Below are positions 27,192-35,861 of a DNA stretch of 64,000 nucleotides, one piece after another. Within the stretch, counting starts at the first letter, position 1. Every line of letters starts with the position of its first letter. A program made the translations under genes and the position numbers. The DNA is from Actinomadura cremea (GTDB lineage Bacteria; Actinomycetota; Actinomycetes; Streptosporangiales; Streptosporangiaceae): positions 1 to 64,000 of the forward strand of contig NZ_BMRF01000010.1 of assembly GCF_014648495.1 (NCBI RefSeq), given 5' to 3'. Under the pieces are notes generated by a model. The model saw nothing but the letters and a program-made list of their open reading frames with translations. It did no database searches and was not told the origin of the DNA.

Positions 27192-28463
27192 TCACGCCAG
27201 GTCGTCGAGGCCGATCGCGCCGGCCATGACCTCGTATCCGGCCGGGCTCGGGTGGATGTGGTCGCCCATGTGGAGGCCGTCCGGGATGCGGCCGGTGCCG
27301 GACGGGTCGAGCGCGCGGTCGAAGTCGGCGACGGCGTCGTACTCGCCGCCGGTGCGGATCCAGCGGTTGACCTCGCGGCGGATCTCCTCGCCCTCGGCCG
27401 TCCAGCCGGCCGACCCCCCGTAGGGGGCGAGCGTGGCGCCGACGACCTCGACCCCGCGCGCGTGGGCGGCGCGGATGAGCGCGCGGTAGCCGTCGATCAG
27501 CCGCGCCGCGGTGACCGGCGGGTCGTCGCGGTCGACGCCGCACATCCGGTCGTCCCCGAGCTGGATGTCGTTGATGCCGATCAGGACGATCGCCGTGCCG
27601 ACCCGGGGCTGCCCGAGCACGTCGCGGGCGAACCGGGAGACGCCGGCGTCGCCGCCGCACGCCGAGTCGGCCAGCAGCTTGTTGGAGCCGATCCCGGCGT
27701 TCAGCACCGGCCGGGGACGGTCGGCGGCGATCAGCCGCCGGGCGAGCGCGTCCGGGTAGCGGTCGTCGCCGTCGACGGTGGCGCCGAACCCGTCGGTGAT
27801 CGAGTCGCCGAACGCCACGACGGCCTTCGGCCGCGGCCGTCCGCCGGAGACCTCGACGCCCTCCAGGAAGTACCAGGACCCGTATCCGGGCACGACCTTG
27901 TCGGTGTACGCGGTGGACGCGGGGTCGCGGTGGTGGTCCCCGTCCGCGCGGTACGTGGTGGTCATCGACACCTGGTGGTACGTCGCCGGGCCGGTGGCGT
28001 CCGCGAAGTACAGCGTGATCGTCAGCCGTTCGCGGGCCCGGACCGGCAGGGCGACCGGGTCGCTGACCGCCCGTCCGCCCGCGGGCACGGTGACCGAGGG
28101 GGCGCGCTCGAAGCGCAGCGGACGCATCGTGCCGCGCTCGACGCCCGCGCCCTCGGCGGTGCGCCCGACGCTCGCCCCGGTGACGCGCAGCGGCGCCGTC
28201 CCGTACGCGTTCGACAGCCGGATCCGCACCTTGGACCCGCCCGCGTTGACGCGGACGACCTGGCGCAGCGACCGGTCCTCGAAGCCCTGCTCGGCCCAGG
28301 TCGGGAACCAGGGCGAACCGGACGGCCGCATGACCGCCGCCGTCCACGCGCCGCTCCAGTGGTCGCGGCCGGGTGCGGCGTCGGCGGGTGCGGTCAGCGC
28401 GGCGGTGGACGTCACCGCCAGCGCGGCGGCGGACAGGGCGATACCGGACTTACGGAGAATCAT
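27192..28463 (-). CDS. Secreted SGNH/GDSL-family hydrolase
   Basis: 423 residues with a signal peptide ending 'TAPADAAP'. A ~170-residue beta-rich N-terminal module precedes the SGNH domain. Block I is 'VVAFGDSITDGFG' (nucleophile Ser), block II 'NAGIGSNKLL', block III 'LIGINDIQ' (oxyanion Asn), and block V 'DGLHMGDHIHPS' with the catalytic Asp and His. Members are extracellular esterases acting on acylated carbohydrates or lipids. A hairpin follows the gene. The gene starts 27 bp before the MFS stop on the same strand, so it may be transcribed with the transporter. Confidence 0.93.
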   Translation of the reverse strand: MILRKSGIALSAAALAVTSTAALTAPADAAPGRDHWSGAWTAAVMRPSGSPWFPTWAEQGFEDRSLRQVVRVNAGGSKVRIRLSNAYGTAPLRVTGASVGRTAEGAGVERGTMRPLRFERAPSVTVPAGGRAVSDPVALPVRARERLTITLYFADATGPATYHQVSMTTTYRADGDHHRDPASTAYTDKVVPGYGSWYFLEGVEVSGGRPRPKAVVAFGDSITDGFGATVDGDDRYPDALARRLIAADRPRPVLNAGIGSNKLLADSACGGDAGVSRFARDVLGQPRVGTAIVLIGINDIQLGDDRMCGVDRDDPPVTAARLIDGYRALIRAAHARGVEVVGATLAPYGGSAGWTAEGEEIRREVNRWIRTGGEYDAVADFDRALDPSGTGRIPDGLHMGDHIHPSPAGYEVMAGAIGLDDLA

Positions 28464-28490
28464 GGGAGGTCACGCTCTCTATCTGGATGG

Positions 28491-29927
28491 TCAGGCCGCG
28501 ACGGGCTCGGCGGCCGGTTCGGGGGTGGGGGTCGCGGAGCGGCGGGGGACGAGGACGGCGGCGAGCAGGCCCGCGGTCAGCGCCACGGCTGCGGCGGTCA
28601 GCATCCCGGCGCGGTAGCCCTCGGTCAGCGCGACGGTCGCCACGCGCTCGCCGCCGGCGAGCACGTCGGCCGTCCGGCCGGTCGAGATCGCGACGACGAT
28701 CGCGAGGCCGAGCGATCCGCCGAACTGCTGGGCGGTGTTGAACAGCCCGGACGCGAGCCCGGCCTGCTCGGGGCGGGTGCCGCTGGTCGCCCCGATCGTG
28801 GTCGTGACGAACGCGAGCCCGGCGCCGATGCCGATGAGCAGCGTGGGGCCGAGCACGTCGGTGACGAAGCCGCCGTCGGGGGACATGCGGGAGAACCACC
28901 CCAGCCCGGCGGCGGTCACGACCAGCCCGGTCACCATCGTGGTCCGCAGCCCGAGGCGGGCGATCAGGGCGCCCGCGGCCCCGGCCGTGGTGGCGATCGC
29001 CAGCGCGAGCGGCAGCTGCGCGAGCCCGGCCTCGACCGGGCCGAAGCCGACCACCTGCTGCATGTAGAAGGTCAGGTAGAAGAACAGCGGGGCCATCGCC
29101 ATCAGGGTCAGCAGCGCGACGACGTTGGACCCGCGCAGCACCCGCAGCCGGAAGATCCGCGGCGGCATCAGCGGGTGCGCCGCCCGCGCCTCGACGGCGA
29201 AGAACAGCCCGATCAGCGCCAGCGCCAGGGCGCCGAGCCCGAGGGTGCGCGGCGACGTCCAGCCGGCGTCGTCGGCCTCCACCACGGTGTAGACCAGCAG
29301 CGCGAGGCCGCCGGTGGCGGTCAGCGCGCCCGGCAGGTCGAACCCGCGCGCCGTCCGGTCGGACGCCTCGGGCAGCAGGCGCGGCGCCAGCGCGATCGCC
29401 AGCAGCCCGAGCGGCACGTTGACGTACAGGGTGGCCTGCCAGCCGAGCCACTGGGTCAGCATCCCGCCGAGGATCGACCCGGCCGCGCCGCCCGCCCCGG
29501 CCACCGCGCCGAAGACGCCCATGGCCTTGTTGCGTTCCGGGCCGGGCGCGAAGATCGTCATGATCAGTGACAGCGCCGCGGGGGACACCAGCGCCGCGCC
29601 GACGCCCTGGGCCGCGCGCGCGGCCACCAGCATCCCGGCGCCGACCGAGAGCCCGCCCACCAGCGAGGCGGCGGCGAACAGCGTCATGCCGAGCATGAAC
29701 ATGCGGCGGCGTCCGACCAGGTCGGCGGTGCGGCCGCCCAGCAGCAGCAGCCCGCCGAAGGTCAGCGTGTAGGCGTTGGCGACCCACGACAGGTCGTCGG
29801 CGGCGAAGTCGAGGTCGGCGCCGATCGAGGGCATCGCGACCCCGACGATCGAGGCGTCCAGCACGAGGACGAACTGGGTGGCGGCGAGCAGCGCGAGTGC
29901 GAGCCCCCGCCTGGAGGCATGCGTCAT
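28491..29927 (-). CDS. MFS drug-efflux transporter, DHA2 (14-TMS) type
   Basis: 478 residues from the ATG at 29927; an in-frame GTG at 29933 is also possible. Motif A is 'GGRTADLVGRRRMF', motif C-like 'SILGGMLTQWLGWQ', and the start is the classic 'FVLVLDASIVGVAMPSIG' (motif D1). The hydrophobic segments are consistent with 14 spans. The family exports hydrophobic drugs by proton antiport, and the substrate is unknown. The SGNH hydrolase follows on the same strand. Confidence 0.9.
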   Translation of the reverse strand: MTHASRRGLALALLAATQFVLVLDASIVGVAMPSIGADLDFAADDLSWVANAYTLTFGGLLLLGGRTADLVGRRRMFMLGMTLFAAASLVGGLSVGAGMLVAARAAQGVGAALVSPAALSLIMTIFAPGPERNKAMGVFGAVAGAGGAAGSILGGMLTQWLGWQATLYVNVPLGLLAIALAPRLLPEASDRTARGFDLPGALTATGGLALLVYTVVEADDAGWTSPRTLGLGALALALIGLFFAVEARAAHPLMPPRIFRLRVLRGSNVVALLTLMAMAPLFFYLTFYMQQVVGFGPVEAGLAQLPLALAIATTAGAAGALIARLGLRTTMVTGLVVTAAGLGWFSRMSPDGGFVTDVLGPTLLIGIGAGLAFVTTTIGATSGTRPEQAGLASGLFNTAQQFGGSLGLAIVVAISTGRTADVLAGGERVATVALTEGYRAGMLTAAAVALTAGLLAAVLVPRRSATPTPEPAAEPVAA

Positions 29928-30030
29928 GACCACTTCTTCCGAGGAGGGAGCGCGCCCGCGTGGGGGGCGCGCGAGAGGTCGGCGGCCGGAGGCGACGCCT
30001 TCGACGGACCGCCGTGGAGAGGGACGGGCC

Positions 30031-30056
30031 GGGTCCGGGGCACCCGCCCCGGACCC
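30031..30056 (-). terminator. Hairpin between the CMD and MFS genes
   Basis: A perfect 11-bp stem (30031-30041 with 30046-30056) and loop ACCC, 15 bp after the CMD stop on the minus strand. Confidence 0.7.
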
Positions 30057-30071
30057 CGGTCGCGGGAAGGG

Positions 30072-30569
30072 TTACTCGGCCGTGCGCCACTGCTCGGCGG
30101 GCGACACGCCGGGGAGCGGCCTGCCGATCAGCGCGAGCGGGGTGAAGAAACCGACCTGCCCGATCGCCATCGCCAGCGTGGCCAGCGCCTTGTCGTCGTA
30201 GTGCGCGGACGCCTCGGCGTACAGCTCGTCGGGGACGCGCTCGCCGTGCGCGTTCGGGGTGAGGACGGCCTCGACCAGCGCGAGCGCCGCGCGCTCGGCG
30301 CCGGTGAAGTACGGCGCGTCCCGCCAGGACGCCACCGCGGTGATGCGCTCCTCCGCCTCCCCGGCCTTCCGCAGGTTGCCGGTGTGCAGGACGGTCAGGT
30401 AGGTGTTGCCGACGATCTGCCCGGCGCGCAGCTGCACGAGGCCGACGGTGGCCTGCGGGATCGAGCCGTTCCCGACGGCCTTGAACAGGGCGCCGCCGAC
30501 GGCCCCCAGCTCGGGGACGAGCTGCTGCGGGTTCGGCAGGCGGGAGGCGGTGGTCGCGGATGCGCTCAT
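30072..30569 (-). CDS. Carboxymuconolactone decarboxylase-family protein lacking redox cysteines
   Basis: 165 residues from the ATG at 30569, with GGAGAA upstream; longer in-frame starts lack a site. 'NLRKAGEAEERITAVASWRDAPYFTGAERAALALVEAVL' is a textbook CMD/AhpD-like stretch. The catalytic segment should read Cys-x2-Cys-x3-His; here it is N55-T-Y-L58-x3-H62 ('VGNTYLTVLH'), and the conserved Glu is Gln46. Peroxidatic CxxC chemistry is therefore not possible, although His62 remains. The protein may be a structural or non-redox homologue. It sits between two MFS transporter genes on the same strand. Confidence 0.88.
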   Translation of the reverse strand: MSASATTASRLPNPQQLVPELGAVGGALFKAVGNGSIPQATVGLVQLRAGQIVGNTYLTVLHTGNLRKAGEAEERITAVASWRDAPYFTGAERAALALVEAVLTPNAHGERVPDELYAEASAHYDDKALATLAMAIGQVGFFTPLALIGRPLPGVSPAEQWRTAE

Positions 30570-30687
30570 GATCGGTTCTCCTTCGCAAGCGGTGAGCGGC
30601 TCGAACCCGTTCTTTCGAGCCGTGTACCGCACTGACGAAGGGCGGCGGGCGGATGTGACCGGTCCGCCCGGAATCTTTCGAGTAGCT

Positions 30688-31893
30688 CTAAGAGCGGTCG
30701 GTGACGCGGTCCCGGGGCGTGGCGTCCGGCCGGGCGTGCGCGGGACGCCGGTCGGCTCGGGCGAGAACCCCGGCGGCGAGCGCGATGGCGAGGCCCGCGG
30801 CGCCGAGCCCGCCGCCCACCCAGGACGTCGAGGTGTAGCCGAGCCCCGCGTCGATGGCCAGGCCGCTCAGGAAGGGGCCGAGAGCGTTGCCCAGGTTGAA
30901 GGCGCCGATGTTGGCGGCGGACGCGAGCGCGGGCGCGCCGTCGGCGGCGTTCAGCATCCGCGTCTGCAGCGGCGGGACGGACGCGAAGCCGATGAAGCCG
31001 AACACCACGACCGTCACGACCAGGGCGGCCCTGGAGTGCGCGGTGATCGAGAAGACGAGTGCGACGACGGTGATGCCGCCGAGCGTCGCGTAGATCGCGG
31101 GCATGAGCGCACGGTCGGCCAGCCTGCCGCCGAACAGGTTGCCGGCGACGAGCCCGACGCCGAACAGCACCATCACGATGGGCACCGCGCCGTCGTCGAA
31201 GCCCGCCACCCGGGTGGTGAGCGGTTCGATGTAGGTGTAGATCGCGAAGACCGGGGCGTAGCCGATCGCCGTCATCCCGAGTGCCAGCCAGACCTGGGGC
31301 CGCGCGAAGGCGGCGATCTCCTTGCGGAGCCCGGCGTCCTCGGGCCGGGGCTGCGCCGGGACGAGCGCGGCGAGCCCCGCGAAGGCGACCAGGCCGATCC
31401 CGACGATCGCCCAGAACGCGGCCCGCCAGCCGAACTGCTGGCCGATCGCCGCGCCCGCCGGTGCGCCGAGCACGTTGGCGAGCGTCACCCCGGTGAACAT
31501 CAGCGCGATGGCCCGCGCCTTCCGGTCCGGCGCGACGAGTTCCGCCGCGACCACCGCCCCGATCCCGAAGAACGCGCCGTGCGTCAGCGAGGCCACGATG
31601 CGTCCCGTCATCAGGACGCCGTACGAGGGGGCCAGCGCCGACACGACGTTCCCGGCCAGGTAGAGGACCATGAGCCCGAGCAGCATGGTCTTCCGGGGCA
31701 GCCGCGCGCCGAGCGCGGTCAGGACGGGCGCGCCGACGGTCACGCCGAACGCGTAGGCGGACACGAGCAGCCCGACGGCCGGGACCGACACGTCGAACTC
31801 GTCCGTCAGCTGGGGGACGAGTCCCATGGTGATGAACTCGGTCGTTCCGATGCCGAACGCGCTGACGATCAGCGCCAGCAGTGCTACGGGCAT
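30688..31893 (-). CDS. MFS transporter, DHA1/AraJ type
   Basis: 401 residues from the ATG at 31893, preceded by GGAGGG; a longer frame to 31932 lacks a site. About 12 hydrophobic segments begin with 'SAFGIGTTEFITMGLVPQL', characteristic of the AraJ/sugar-efflux DHA1 branch. 'GAPVLTALGARLPRKTML' is motif A. It is divergent from a MarR regulator across a strong inverted repeat, so it is probably a MarR-repressed efflux pump. The ligand is unknown. Confidence 0.92.
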   Translation of the reverse strand: MPVALLALIVSAFGIGTTEFITMGLVPQLTDEFDVSVPAVGLLVSAYAFGVTVGAPVLTALGARLPRKTMLLGLMVLYLAGNVVSALAPSYGVLMTGRIVASLTHGAFFGIGAVVAAELVAPDRKARAIALMFTGVTLANVLGAPAGAAIGQQFGWRAAFWAIVGIGLVAFAGLAALVPAQPRPEDAGLRKEIAAFARPQVWLALGMTAIGYAPVFAIYTYIEPLTTRVAGFDDGAVPIVMVLFGVGLVAGNLFGGRLADRALMPAIYATLGGITVVALVFSITAHSRAALVVTVVVFGFIGFASVPPLQTRMLNAADGAPALASAANIGAFNLGNALGPFLSGLAIDAGLGYTSTSWVGGGLGAAGLAIALAAGVLARADRRPAHARPDATPRDRVTDRS

Positions 31894-31952
31894 GCCGGGT
31901 CCCTCCTCGGCTAGAGTCGAAGGCGCGCGCAAGAAGCCGCGCGCACAGGTAG

Positions 31953-31997
31953 TTGCATGGGGAGATATTTGCAGACGCGTGCTATCTCACCATGCAA
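31953..31997. promoter_or_regulatory. Inverted-repeat operator between the MFS and MarR genes
   Basis: Arms TTGCATGGGGAGATAT (31953-31968) and CTATCTCACCATGCAA (31982-31997) are inverted repeats matching at 14 of 16 positions, separated by 13 bp. It lies within the 138 bp between the divergent starts. MarR proteins bind such palindromes in their own divergent promoters. Confidence 0.65.
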
Positions 31998-32031
31998 GCA
32001 AGTTGCGGGCAAACGCCGGGGAGCGTGGGAC

Positions 32032-32454
32032 GTGTCACGAGCACAGGGCTGGCGGCGGTTGGCCGCCCTGCACAACCGCATCGAGGACCGCATCGAGCGT
32101 GCCCTGCAGGAGGCCCACGGCCTGAACGTGAACGAGTACTGCGTCCTGCACCTGCTGTCCCGGCAGCGCGAGGACCACCTGCGGATGCAGCAGCTCGCCG
32201 AGGCCATCGCGCTCAGCCAGAGCGCCACCACCAGGCTCGTGACCCGGCTGGAGGACCGTGACCTGCTCGCCCGTTACATCTGCCCGACCGACCGGCGCGG
32301 CATCTACGCCGACGTCACCGAGGCCGGTCGCGAACTGCTCGGCGAGGCCACCCCCACCCACGACGCCGCGTTCCAGGAGGCGATGGACGAGGCCGCCGAG
32401 TATCCCGGACTGGCCCCCCTCGTCCGCGCCCTCGACGCCTTCCCGGCGAAGTGA
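32032..32454 (+). CDS. MarR-family transcriptional regulator
   Basis: 140 residues from the GTG at 32032 (GGGAG about 8 nt upstream); an ATG at 31957 would add 25 residues and run through the operator. The winged helix is 'LNVNEYCVLHLLSRQ', 'LRMQQLAEAIALSQSATTRLVTRLEDRDLL' and the wing 'CPTDRRGIYADVT'. It probably represses the divergent DHA1 pump and itself, with relief by a small ligand. The length equals that of a typical MarR. Confidence 0.93.
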   Translation: MSRAQGWRRLAALHNRIEDRIERALQEAHGLNVNEYCVLHLLSRQREDHLRMQQLAEAIALSQSATTRLVTRLEDRDLLARYICPTDRRGIYADVTEAGRELLGEATPTHDAAFQEAMDEAAEYPGLAPLVRALDAFPAK

Positions 32455-32512
32455 GACCACTCCATTCGCAGTACATTGGGGGTCGGTCGTCCGCGATCTA
32501 AGGAAGCCCCGT

Positions 32513-33109
32513 ATGCGCACGCTGACGTACTACATCGCCACGACCCTCGACGGCTTCATCGCCGGGCTCGGCGGCGGCGACCCGTCCGGCTCGGACGGAT
32601 TCTTCACCATCACAGAGGACTACGTGGAGCACATCGTCGCCCACTATCCCGAGACGCTGCCGGTCGGCGCCCGCGAAGCGCTCGGCGTCACCGCGCCCGG
32701 CACCCGCTTCGACACCGTCCTCGAAGGACGCCGCTCCTACCAGGTCGGCCTGGACGCGGGCGTGACCAACGCGTACCCGCACCTGCGGCACCTGGTCTTC
32801 TCCCGCACCCTCACCCGAAGCCCCGACCCGACCGTCGAACTGGTCGCCGACGATCCGGTGGAGACCGTCCGACGGCTCAAGGCCGGTGACGGCGGCGGGA
32901 TCTGGCTCGTCGGCGGCGCCGAACTGGCCGGAGCCCTGTACCAGGAGATCGACGAACTGATCCTCAAGGTCAACCCGGTCATCGTCGGCACGGGCATCCC
33001 CCTCTTCGGCGGCCGGACCGCGGCCGTCGCCCGTCCGTTCACGCTGGCCGCGAGCACGGTCCTGGAAAGCGGAGTGGCCTTCATGACCTACGCGCGCCCC
33101 ACCGCCTGA
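32513..33109 (+). CDS. Dihydrofolate reductase-fold (RibD C-terminal) protein
   Basis: 198 residues; AAGGAAG lies upstream of the ATG at 32513. It begins 'LTYYIATTLDGFIAG', has 'DTVLEGRRSYQVGL' and the NADPH-binding 'GIWLVGGAELAGALYQ', and ends 'LNxV..GTGIPLF'-like. This is the YyaP/YwjB type of the RibD_C/DHFR superfamily, usually NADPH-dependent reductases of unknown substrate. It follows the MarR gene by 58 bp on the same strand. Confidence 0.9.
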   Translation: MRTLTYYIATTLDGFIAGLGGGDPSGSDGFFTITEDYVEHIVAHYPETLPVGAREALGVTAPGTRFDTVLEGRRSYQVGLDAGVTNAYPHLRHLVFSRTLTRSPDPTVELVADDPVETVRRLKAGDGGGIWLVGGAELAGALYQEIDELILKVNPVIVGTGIPLFGGRTAAVARPFTLAASTVLESGVAFMTYARPTA

Positions 33110-33193
33110 GGCCCTTCGTCCTCGGGGACGTAGCCGCACCGTTCCGGGGTGCACTCGGTCTTGTGGTCCCGGGGTGCTCCAAGAGCGGACGGC

Positions 33194-33619
33194 TCAGTCC
33201 CAGCGGCGGGAGCGGTTGCGTTTCACGTCGGAGCGGCGCTTCTTGTTCTCCAGCCGGCGTTCGTTGATTCCGCGGGGCATCTTCTTCGGGATGCGCTTCT
33301 TCGGCGGGGGCCCGATCGCCTCGGAAAGGATCGAGGCCAAGCGCGCGCGGGCGGCGTCCCGATTGCGGACCTGTGAGCGGTACTCCTCGGCGCGGATCGT
33401 CAGGACGCCCCGGACGAGCCGTCCCGCGAGGCGTTCGAGGGCGCGGGACCGGTAGGGCTCGGGGAGGGACGGGGAGGCGGCGACGTCGAAGGAGAGTTCG
33501 GCGGCGGTAGCGCTGGTGTTGACGTGCTGCCCGCCGGGCCCCGAGGAGCGGGAGAAGCGCCAGCTCAGTTCGGTCTCGGGGATGGAGACCGGACCGCGGA
33601 TCGGGATCGACTCGGACAT
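33194..33619 (-). CDS. arfB: Ribosome-rescue peptidyl-tRNA hydrolase ArfB
   Basis: 141 residues. 'SRSSGPGGQHVNTSATAAEL' contains the GGQ motif that hydrolyses peptidyl-tRNA. The Lys/Arg-rich C-terminal tail ('KKRIPKKMPRGINERRLENKKRRSD') is the ArfB tail that enters the empty mRNA channel of stalled ribosomes. On the minus strand GATAAT lies 7 nt before the ATG without a Shine-Dalgarno, so the mRNA is probably leaderless. Length matches ArfB rather than RF1/RF2. Confidence 0.95.
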   Translation of the reverse strand: MSESIPIRGPVSIPETELSWRFSRSSGPGGQHVNTSATAAELSFDVAASPSLPEPYRSRALERLAGRLVRGVLTIRAEEYRSQVRNRDAARARLASILSEAIGPPPKKRIPKKMPRGINERRLENKKRRSDVKRNRSRRWD

Positions 33620-33685
33620 GCGGGTGATTATCCCCGCTCAGGGGTGATCTTGTCCCCCGGGTTTTCGCGACTGCAAGTACTTACT

Positions 33686-33691
33686 TACACT
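33686..33691 (+). promoter_or_regulatory. -10 element of the MpaB-like gene
   Basis: TACACT ends 7 nt before the ATG at 33699 and no Shine-Dalgarno is present, predicting transcription start at the start codon. The flanking AAGTACTTACTTACA (33675-33689) includes the palindrome AAGTACTT and may bind a regulator. Confidence 0.5.
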
Positions 33692-33698
33692 GATCGCC

Positions 33699-34520
33699 AT
33701 GACCGAGGGACTGTTCCGGGACGACGATCTGATCCGGCTGATCACCCGCGAGGGCGCGCTCATCGCGGCGGGCGGGGCGGCGTCGCTGCTGCAGACCGCC
33801 CACCCGCAGGTGGCCCAGGGCGTGTACGACCACAGCTATACCGCCGACGACCCGCTGAGACGCCTGCAGAACACGATGGGGTGGCTGTACGCGGTGCAGT
33901 TCGGCACCAGGGAGGAGGCCGAGACGTTCAGCGCCCTCGTCTGGAAGGGGCACGAGCAGGTCACCGGCCCCGGCTACCGGGCGAACGACCCCGACCTCCA
34001 GGTGTGGGTGGCGGCGACCCTGTTCGCCGTGTCGGCGCAGTTCTACCAGGTGCTCTTCCGGAAGCTGGACGAGCGCGAACTCGAGGAGTTCTACGAGCAG
34101 ACGAAGGTCTACGCGACGATCCTCGGCTGCCCGGAGGGCCGGATGCCCGGGACGTACCGGGAGTTCCGCGCGTACTACGCCGGGATGCTCCGGACGATCG
34201 AGATCAGCGACGCGTCGCGCGCCGTCGCCGACCAGGTGCTCGACCCGAAGGTGCCGGGCGGGTTCCTCGCCGCGCCGGGCCTGGCGGCGATCCGGCTGCT
34301 CACGGCCGGGCTGATGCCCGCGCCGATCCGGGAGCAGTACGGGTGGACGTGGAACGCGGCGCGGCGGTTCCGGTTCCGGCTGCTGATCGGCGCGCTGTCG
34401 CTGGTGTACCCGCGCCTGCCGGTGCGGGTGCGGACGATCCCCCGCGAGTACTACCTGGCCACGACCCGCAAGATGCTCGCGAAGGTCCGGCGCGTCCCCA
34501 CGATCGAACCGGCCGCCTGA
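33699..34520 (+). CDS. MpaB/DUF2236-family oxygenase
   Basis: 273 residues of helical sequence. It begins 'LITREGALIAAGGAASLLQTAHPQVAQGVYDHS', which matches the DUF2236/MpaB/latex-clearing-protein family, where conserved His residues coordinate a b-type haem. 'GTYREFRAYYAGML' and 'YGWTWNAARRFRFR' follow. No signal peptide is seen. In rubber-degrading relatives the fold performs haem-dependent oxidative cleavage; the role here is unknown. The mRNA is probably leaderless. Confidence 0.88.
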   Translation: MTEGLFRDDDLIRLITREGALIAAGGAASLLQTAHPQVAQGVYDHSYTADDPLRRLQNTMGWLYAVQFGTREEAETFSALVWKGHEQVTGPGYRANDPDLQVWVAATLFAVSAQFYQVLFRKLDERELEEFYEQTKVYATILGCPEGRMPGTYREFRAYYAGMLRTIEISDASRAVADQVLDPKVPGGFLAAPGLAAIRLLTAGLMPAPIREQYGWTWNAARRFRFRLLIGALSLVYPRLPVRVRTIPREYYLATTRKMLAKVRRVPTIEPAA

Positions 34521-34537
34521 ACCCGCGCGAACGAAAG

Positions 34538-34580
34538 GGACGGCCGCGCGCCCCCGCTGGTAGGGGGCGCGCGGCCGTCC
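34538..34580. terminator. 18-bp bidirectional hairpin
   Basis: A perfect stem (34538-34555 with 34563-34580) and 7-nt loop GCTGGTA, between the convergent MpaB-like (+) and HtrA (-) genes. Confidence 0.85.
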
Positions 34581-34583
34581 GAC

Positions 34584-34613
34584 CGAGGTCGTTCCCGGCC
34601 CGGAACGACCTCG
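34584..34613 (-). terminator. Second hairpin after the HtrA gene
   Basis: CGAGGTCGTTCC (34584-34595) pairs perfectly with GGAACGACCTCG (34602-34613). It is 63 bp beyond the HtrA stop and just before the shared 18-bp hairpin. Confidence 0.65.
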
Positions 34614-34676
34614 CCGCCCGCGGCGCCGCCCGCCCGCCCGCTCCCCCCGGAGCCTGGGCCGGACGGCGCCCGCGGG

Positions 34677-35861
34677 TCAGACCGATGCCTCGGCGACGAT
34701 CTTGGACGCGGTCCGCTGCGCGCTGTCGATCGGGATCGAGAAGCCGAGGCCGATGCTGCCCGAGCCGCTGCCCGAGGTCAGGATCGCGGTGTTGATCCCG
34801 ATGACCTGGCCGGACATGTTCACGAGCGCGCCGCCGGAGTTGCCCGGGTTGATCGGCGCGTCGGTCTGGATCGCGTTCTCGATCACCGTCTGCTCCTGCT
34901 GGGAGAGCTGCTCCTGCATCTCCGGCGGGATCCACGGCGGCAGCCGGCCCTGGGGCCGGTCGCCGCCCTCGCCGACCTGCCGGCCCAGCGCGCTGACGAT
35001 CCCCGAGGTCACCGAGCCGTCCAGGCCGAGCGGGCTGCCGATGGCGAGCACCTGGTCGCCGACCGCGAGGCCCTCGGTGCTCCCGAGCGTCGCCGGCTTC
35101 AACCCCGAGACGCCCTGCGCCTGCAGGACGGCGATGTCGTTCGTCCCGTCGGTGCCGACGACGCGCGCCTGCGCGGTCTTGCCGTCGCTGAACTTCACCG
35201 CCACCTGCCGAGCCCCGTCGACGACGTGCGCGTTGGTGAGGATCGTCCCGTTCTCGCTCAGGACGACGCCCGAGCCGCCGCTGCTGCCCGTCCCCGACTG
35301 CGCGGTGATCGACACGACGCTCGGCAGGACGGCCGACGCGACCGCCGACACCGAGCCGTTCGACGTCGACGCGCCGGTCACGGCGGTGGTCGCGGTGGGC
35401 GCGGGCTCGCCGGTCAGCGCGACCGCCGCCGCGGCGCCCGCCCCTCCGGCGCCCACGGCGAGCGCGAGCGCGGCCGCACCCAGCGCGACCGTCCGCCGGA
35501 TCCGGCGGGACGGCCGCGGCCGCCCCTCGCCCGTCCCCTGCCCGTAGGACCCGAACGGCCCGAACGGCCCGAACGGCGGCGCCCCGAACCCCGCCCCGTG
35601 CGAGCCGGGGGTTCCCGGCATGCCGTGCATGCCGGGCATCTCGGACGTGCCGGGCGGCGGTGTCCCGGGAGCCCCGGCCGGTCCGGAGGCCCCGGCCATC
35701 GCGGGGGCTCCGTGCGTTCCGTGCGTTCCGTGGGGCGGCGTCTCGCCGACCGGGGTGCGGGGAGGCCGGTCGTGCGGCGGGCTCGTGTGCTCTGCGGGCG
35801 GCCCGTACGGGTGGAAGGCGGGTCGTTCAGGCTCCGACGGCTGCGTCCGTTCGCCGCTCAT
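34677..35861 (-). CDS. Membrane-anchored HtrA-type serine protease without PDZ domain
   Basis: 394 residues from the ATG at 35861 (GGGGATG upstream). Residues 1-115 are Pro/Gly/Met-rich and cytoplasmic; one transmembrane segment ('VALGAAALALAVGAGGAGA') follows the basic 'RPSRRIRRT'. The S1C protease has His in 'LTNAHVVDG', Asp in 'GTNDIAVL' and Ser in 'INPGNSGGAL'. It ends right after 'GLGFSIPIDSAQRTASKIVAEASV', with no PDZ domain, unlike most HtrA proteins. It should degrade or process proteins outside the membrane. It is divergent from a two-component system, which suggests envelope-stress control. A hairpin with a T tract lies in its leader. Confidence 0.93.
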   Translation of the reverse strand: MSGERTQPSEPERPAFHPYGPPAEHTSPPHDRPPRTPVGETPPHGTHGTHGAPAMAGASGPAGAPGTPPPGTSEMPGMHGMPGTPGSHGAGFGAPPFGPFGPFGSYGQGTGEGRPRPSRRIRRTVALGAAALALAVGAGGAGAAAAVALTGEPAPTATTAVTGASTSNGSVSAVASAVLPSVVSITAQSGTGSSGGSGVVLSENGTILTNAHVVDGARQVAVKFSDGKTAQARVVGTDGTNDIAVLQAQGVSGLKPATLGSTEGLAVGDQVLAIGSPLGLDGSVTSGIVSALGRQVGEGGDRPQGRLPPWIPPEMQEQLSQQEQTVIENAIQTDAPINPGNSGGALVNMSGQVIGINTAILTSGSGSGSIGLGFSIPIDSAQRTASKIVAEASV

